Made by a program: the position numbers and the translations under genes. A stretch of DNA of 6,027 nucleotides from Oscillospiraceae bacterium (lineage in GTDB: Bacteria; Bacillota; Clostridia; Oscillospirales; Ruminococcaceae): positions 1,267-7,293 of the forward strand of contig DNUB01000092.1 in assembly GCA_003508605.1 (NCBI GenBank). Direction: 5' to 3'. How positions within the stretch are numbered: position 1 is the stretch's first letter; the number at the start of each line of letters is the position of its first letter. Positions 3,121 through 6,027 of this stretch are shown here, one piece after another. Under the pieces are notes generated by a model. The model ran no database searches. It was not told the DNA's origin and worked only from the letters and a program-made list of their open reading frames with translations.

Positions 3121-5880
3121 ATGGAAAGCAATTCTAAAGTTAAAATCAGAGATTTTGCAAAGGATCTGAACTCTGCGCCGGCAGATATTATCAAGGTGGT
3201 CAAGGACTACTTGGGCGTGGAGAAAAAGGTCGGCGCAAGCTTTGCGGGAGAGGAGCTTGACATAGTGCTTGAAAAGCTGACGCAGGACAATCAGGTGGAC
3301 AGCTTCGAGGACTATTTTGCCGCAGGGGAAAAGAAGCGCAGGGAAGAAAAGGAAAAGGCGGAAAAAGCCGAGAGAGAGGCTAAGGAAGCGGAAGAAGCCG
3401 CCAAAAGGGCGGAGGAGCAGAAAAAAGCCGAGGAGCTGAGGAAGGCCGAGGAGGCGAAAAAAGCCGCCGAAGCAGCCCGCAAGGCGGAGGAAGCAAGGAA
3501 GGCTGCCGAAGCCGCCAAAAAAGCGGAGGAAGCCAAAGGCTCCGAGGAGACGAGAAAGCCCGGCGCAGAAAAGTCCGTTCAGGATTCCGCTCATGATAAA
3601 AAGCAGGGCGGAAAGCCGAACGCAAAGCAGGATAAGACCCCCGCAAGGCAGGAGGTTAAGCCCGCAGCCCCTTCGGAGGGCCGGGGAGAAAAAGGCAAGC
3701 CTGCCGCCGACGGTCAGCCTAAGGTCAATGCCTCCAATAATCAAAGCAGACCCAAATCCGGCAGCGATAAAATAAAGGTGCCCAAAATTCTCCCCAAGCA
3801 GCCTACGGCAAAGGTGGATATTTCCACCATTAAAACCAACGAGCCGCCTGTTGCCAAGAAAAAGGAAAAGAGCGAAAACAGCGTTCAGAAGCACGGCGAG
3901 CAGGTTACCAAGCGTGTCGACACAAGGGGAAGCTATGTGGATTTGGATAAGTACAACGAAAAGTACGAAAGCATTGCTACCCAGTCCTCCAAAAGAGGCG
4001 GCGACTTTACGGGCAGAAAGCAGAAGATAAATCAGAAGAGTCAGCAGAAAAAGGGTCAGTACAACAAAAACGGCAGGGAAACCGAGGCGCAGAAGCTTAA
4101 GCGTTTAGAGCTGGAAAGAGCGAGAAAGCAGCAGCTTAAGGTGCAGATCCCCGACGAGATTGTTGTAAGCGAGCTTGCCTCAAGATTAAAGGTAAACGCA
4201 GCCGAGGTTATCAAGCAGCTTATGAAATTGGGCGAAATGTGCACCATAAATCAGGTGATAGATTTCGATACCGCCGCCTTGGTTGCCGAGGAATTGGGCG
4301 CAAAGGTTGAGAAGGAAAAGATAGTTACCATTGAGGAAAGGCTGTTCGACGAGGAGGAGGACAAGGACGAAAGCCTTGAGCCCAGAAGCCCCGTGGTTGT
4401 GGTTATGGGACATGTGGACCACGGCAAAACCTCGATCCTCGACTATATAAGAAGCGCACATGTTGCCGCAGGAGAAGCGGGCGGCATTACTCAGCATATA
4501 GGCGCATACCGCGTCACCGCAGGGGGAAGGGATATTACGTTCCTCGACACCCCCGGACATGAGGCGTTTACCGCCATGCGTGCCAGAGGTGCGCAGATCA
4601 CGGATATTGCCATATTGGTAGTTGCGGCGGACGACGGAATTATGCCTCAGACCGTCGAGGCTATCCACCATGCCAGGGACGCCGGAGTAAGCATTATCGT
4701 AGCCATAAACAAGATAGACAAGCCCGGGGCAAACGTGGAAAGGATAAAGCAGACCCTTACCGAATACGAGCTTGTTTGCGAGGAATGGGGCGGCGACACC
4801 ATCTGCGTACCCGTTTCCGCAAAAACCGGGGAGGGTATGGAAAACCTTCTTGAAATGGTGAACCTTACCGCCGACGTTATGGAGCTTAAGGCTAATCCCA
4901 ACAGGCTTGCCAAGGGCGCAGTCATTGAGGCAAGGCTTGACAGGGGCAGAGGTCCCATCGCCACCCTACTTGTACAAAACGGCACTCTTCACTCAGGCGA
5001 TGTGATTATTGCAGGCACTGCGGTAGGACACGTCAGGGTGATGCGGGACGATAAGGGACGCACCATAAAGGACGCAGGCCCGGGAGTTCCCGTAGAGGTT
5101 ATGGGACTCGGAGAGGTGCCCTCGGCAGGCGATTCCTTTGCGGTGGTAGAGGACGAAAAGCTTGCAAGAGAATTGGTGCAAAAGCGCAAGTTTGAGGAAA
5201 AGGAAGCACAGTTCAGTCTCTATCAAAAGGTAACCCTCGACAACCTGTTCGCTCAGATAGAGGAGGGCGAAATGAAGGAGCTGAGAATAATCGTCAAGGC
5301 CGACGTTCAAGGCTCGGTGGAGGCGGTGAAGCAGTCTCTTGAAAAGCTTTCCAACAGTGAGGTAAGGGTAAGGGTTATCCACGGAGCGGTAGGTGCGGTA
5401 AGCGAAAGCGACGTTATGCTGGCAAGCGCATCAAACGCCATTATAGTAGGCTTTAACGTAAGACCCAACCCCGCCGCCGAGGAAAACGCAAAGCGGGACG
5501 GCGTGGATCTTAGAATGTATCGGATCATTTACGACGCAATAGAGGAAATTCAGACCGCCATGAAGGGTATGCTTGCGCCTAAGTACAGAGAGGTTATGTT
5601 AGGCAAGGCGGAGGTAAGAATGACCTACAAGATCACGGGAGTGGGACCCGTTGCCGGCTGTTACGTGCTTGACGGAAAGCTTCAGAGAAACTCTATGATA
5701 AGAGTTGTCCGTGACGGCATAATAGTTGCGGACGATAAAATAGCAGGCTTAAAACGCTTTAAGGACGACGCAAGGGACGTGGCTCAGGGCTTTGAGTGCG
5801 GCGTTTCCCTGGAGAAGTTCGGCGATATCAAGGAAGGCGATATTTTCGAGTGCTATTTTATGGAGGAGTACAGGGATTAA
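3121..5880 (+). CDS. infB: Translation initiation factor IF-2
   Basis: IF-2 is the GTPase that brings fMet-tRNA to the 30S subunit and promotes 50S joining. The 919-residue product has an N-terminal IF2_N domain (about 5-55), a long charged linker (about 70-335), a second IF2_N domain (about 342-395) and a G domain from about 423. GTPase motifs are intact: G1 GHVDHGKT (430-437), G2 [10 protein letters not shown] (454-463), G3 DTPGH (476-480), G4 NKID (530-533) and G5 SAK (566-568). The beta-barrel domain II (about 590-690), domain III with KADVQGS (726-732) and the C-terminal tRNA-binding domain (from about 815, with GPVAGCYV and [16 protein letters not shown]) follow. Everything needed for function is present. 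It is much longer than the roughly 700-residue Bacillus protein, mainly through the linker. The ATG at 3121 follows GGGGGA by six bases. It is the last complete gene of the set. Confidence 0.99.
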   Translation: MESNSKVKIRDFAKDLNSAPADIIKVVKDYLGVEKKVGASFAGEELDIVLEKLTQDNQVDSFEDYFAAGEKKRREEKEKAEKAEREAKEAEEAAKRAEEQKKAEELRKAEEAKKAAEAARKAEEARKAAEAAKKAEEAKGSEETRKPGAEKSVQDSAHDKKQGGKPNAKQDKTPARQEVKPAAPSEGRGEKGKPAADGQPKVNASNNQSRPKSGSDKIKVPKILPKQPTAKVDISTIKTNEPPVAKKKEKSENSVQKHGEQVTKRVDTRGSYVDLDKYNEKYESIATQSSKRGGDFTGRKQKINQKSQQKKGQYNKNGRETEAQKLKRLELERARKQQLKVQIPDEIVVSELASRLKVNAAEVIKQLMKLGEMCTINQVIDFDTAALVAEELGAKVEKEKIVTIEERLFDEEEDKDESLEPRSPVVVVMGHVDHGKTSILDYIRSAHVAAGEAGGITQHIGAYRVTAGGRDITFLDTPGHEAFTAMRARGAQITDIAILVVAADDGIMPQTVEAIHHARDAGVSIIVAINKIDKPGANVERIKQTLTEYELVCEEWGGDTICVPVSAKTGEGMENLLEMVNLTADVMELKANPNRLAKGAVIEARLDRGRGPIATLLVQNGTLHSGDVIIAGTAVGHVRVMRDDKGRTIKDAGPGVPVEVMGLGEVPSAGDSFAVVEDEKLARELVQKRKFEEKEAQFSLYQKVTLDNLFAQIEEGEMKELRIIVKADVQGSVEAVKQSLEKLSNSEVRVRVIHGAVGAVSESDVMLASASNAIIVGFNVRPNPAAEENAKRDGVDLRMYRIIYDAIEEIQTAMKGMLAPKYREVMLGKAEVRMTYKITGVGPVAGCYVLDGKLQRNSMIRVVRDGIIVADDKIAGLKRFKDDARDVAQGFECGVSLEKFGDIKEGDIFECYFMEEYRD
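3328..3537 (+). repeat. Ala/Glu/Lys repeat segment inside infB
   Basis: Residues 70-139 of IF-2 consist almost only of Lys, Arg, Glu and Ala, with repeated units such as [13 protein letters not shown] and [13 protein letters not shown]. Such a composition predicts a long single alpha-helix or coiled coil acting as a spacer between the N-terminal domain and the core. The following residues, about 140-270, are Lys/Pro/Gln/Ser-rich and probably disordered. The repetitive DNA could expand or contract by recombination. Confidence 0.8.
3924..3939 (+). promoter_or_regulatory. Candidate internal start of a short IF-2 isoform
   Basis: AAGGGGA (3924-3930) lies six bases before an in-frame GTG (3937-3939), codon 273 of infB. 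Starting there would give a 647-residue protein lacking the first domain and most of the linker but keeping the second IF2_N domain and the GTPase core. Escherichia coli and Bacillus subtilis infB are known to make shorter isoforms from internal starts. An out-of-frame ATG at 3935-3937 overlaps the site and could compete. Confidence 0.3.
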
Positions 5881-5914
5881 AATCCTCACCCCCAATCAGC
5901 GTTATGTATTTAAA

Positions 5915-5928
5915 ATTAAAATTTTAAT
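5915..5928. repeat. 14-bp AT palindrome downstream of infB
   Basis: ATTAAAATTTTAAT is a perfect palindrome 35 bases after the infB stop. It could be a binding site or a weak hairpin but is too AT-rich to be a strong structure; chance is likely in this composition. Confidence 0.35.
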
Positions 5929-5951
5929 AGAAACGGAAGTGGTATTGCTTT

Positions 5952-6008
5952 AAACACCGATTTATATTTATTATAGCTCGTGTTTTGGCGGCCGCTTTTG
6001 TTTTTTTT
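5952..6008 (+). terminator. Weak terminator-like end of the operon
   Basis: AAACAC (5952-5957) can pair with GTGTTT (5980-5985). The 8-bp GC palindrome GCGGCCGC (5988-5995) comes next, followed by four Ts, G and eight Ts (5996-6008). The T run is typical of intrinsic terminators, but no stable GC-rich stem of normal length sits directly before it, so termination here is uncertain. No start codon with a ribosome binding site is seen between 5881 and the window end, so rbfA does not follow closely. Confidence 0.28.
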
Positions 6009-6027
6009 AATACTAATTCTTGATTGA

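Noticed and set aside
3094..3894. Minus-strand 266-residue frame that looks like a Leu/Phe-rich membrane protein
   Set aside because: It is the antisense of the Lys/Glu/Ala-rich infB linker; AAG/GAG codons read backwards as Leu and Phe, giving a false membrane look.
4186..4671. Minus-strand 161-residue frame inside infB
   Set aside because: Lies antisense to the highly conserved second IF2_N and GTPase domains of IF-2, with no independent coding signal.

Overview
The window is the nusA-infB transcription/translation operon of a Gram-positive bacterium, almost certainly a member of class Clostridia (Bacillota). The gene order rimP - nusA - ylxR (rnpM) - ylxQ - infB is the classic Firmicutes arrangement. 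The short NusA without a C-terminal acidic extension, the ylxR/ylxQ pair and the near-perfect SigA-type promoter all fit that group. An Oscillospirales-type gut anaerobe is a guess from codon style and the long Lys/Ala/Glu-rich IF-2 linker; I cannot fix the genus.

Layout. Bases 1-115 hold no recognisable gene. They are GC-rich and can fold, and on the minus strand they share two words and a short reading frame with the rimP-nusA gap, so they look like the edge of a dispersed repeat. An AT-rich tract then leads into a textbook promoter (TTGACA, 17 bp, TGA-TATAAT; 198-226) whose -35 box lies inside an inverted repeat. About 145 nt of leader with two clear hairpins precede rimP (379-915). A 207-nt gap follows, with competing hairpins, a short T run, a 9-nt direct repeat and three A-tract units before the strong nusA ribosome binding site. 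nusA (1123-2187) is followed by a 142-nt spacer with an 11-nt direct repeat, several mutually exclusive pairings and a small ORF that has the spacer's best Shine-Dalgarno sequence. rnpM/ylxR (2330-2692) overlaps ylxQ (2692-3030) by one base. A 90-nt spacer, in which a CCCCC run can pair with either of two CTTGGGGGA copies (one of them the infB ribosome binding site), leads to infB (3121-5880). The last 147 bases are AT-rich and contain no gene start; rbfA, often next in this operon, is not seen.

The genes form one functional set: RimP matures the 30S subunit, NusA controls pausing, termination and antitermination, RnpM/YlxR is an RNA-binding protein linked to RNase P, YlxQ is an L7Ae-type RNA-binding protein, and IF-2 brings initiator tRNA to the ribosome. 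I see no mobile element, CRISPR, tRNA or rRNA gene and no evidence of a new multi-gene system. The interest lies in the unusually long and structured gaps between otherwise ordinary genes, and in a few protein details: an altered GXXG loop in NusA KH1, a long IF-2 linker and a candidate internal start in infB.
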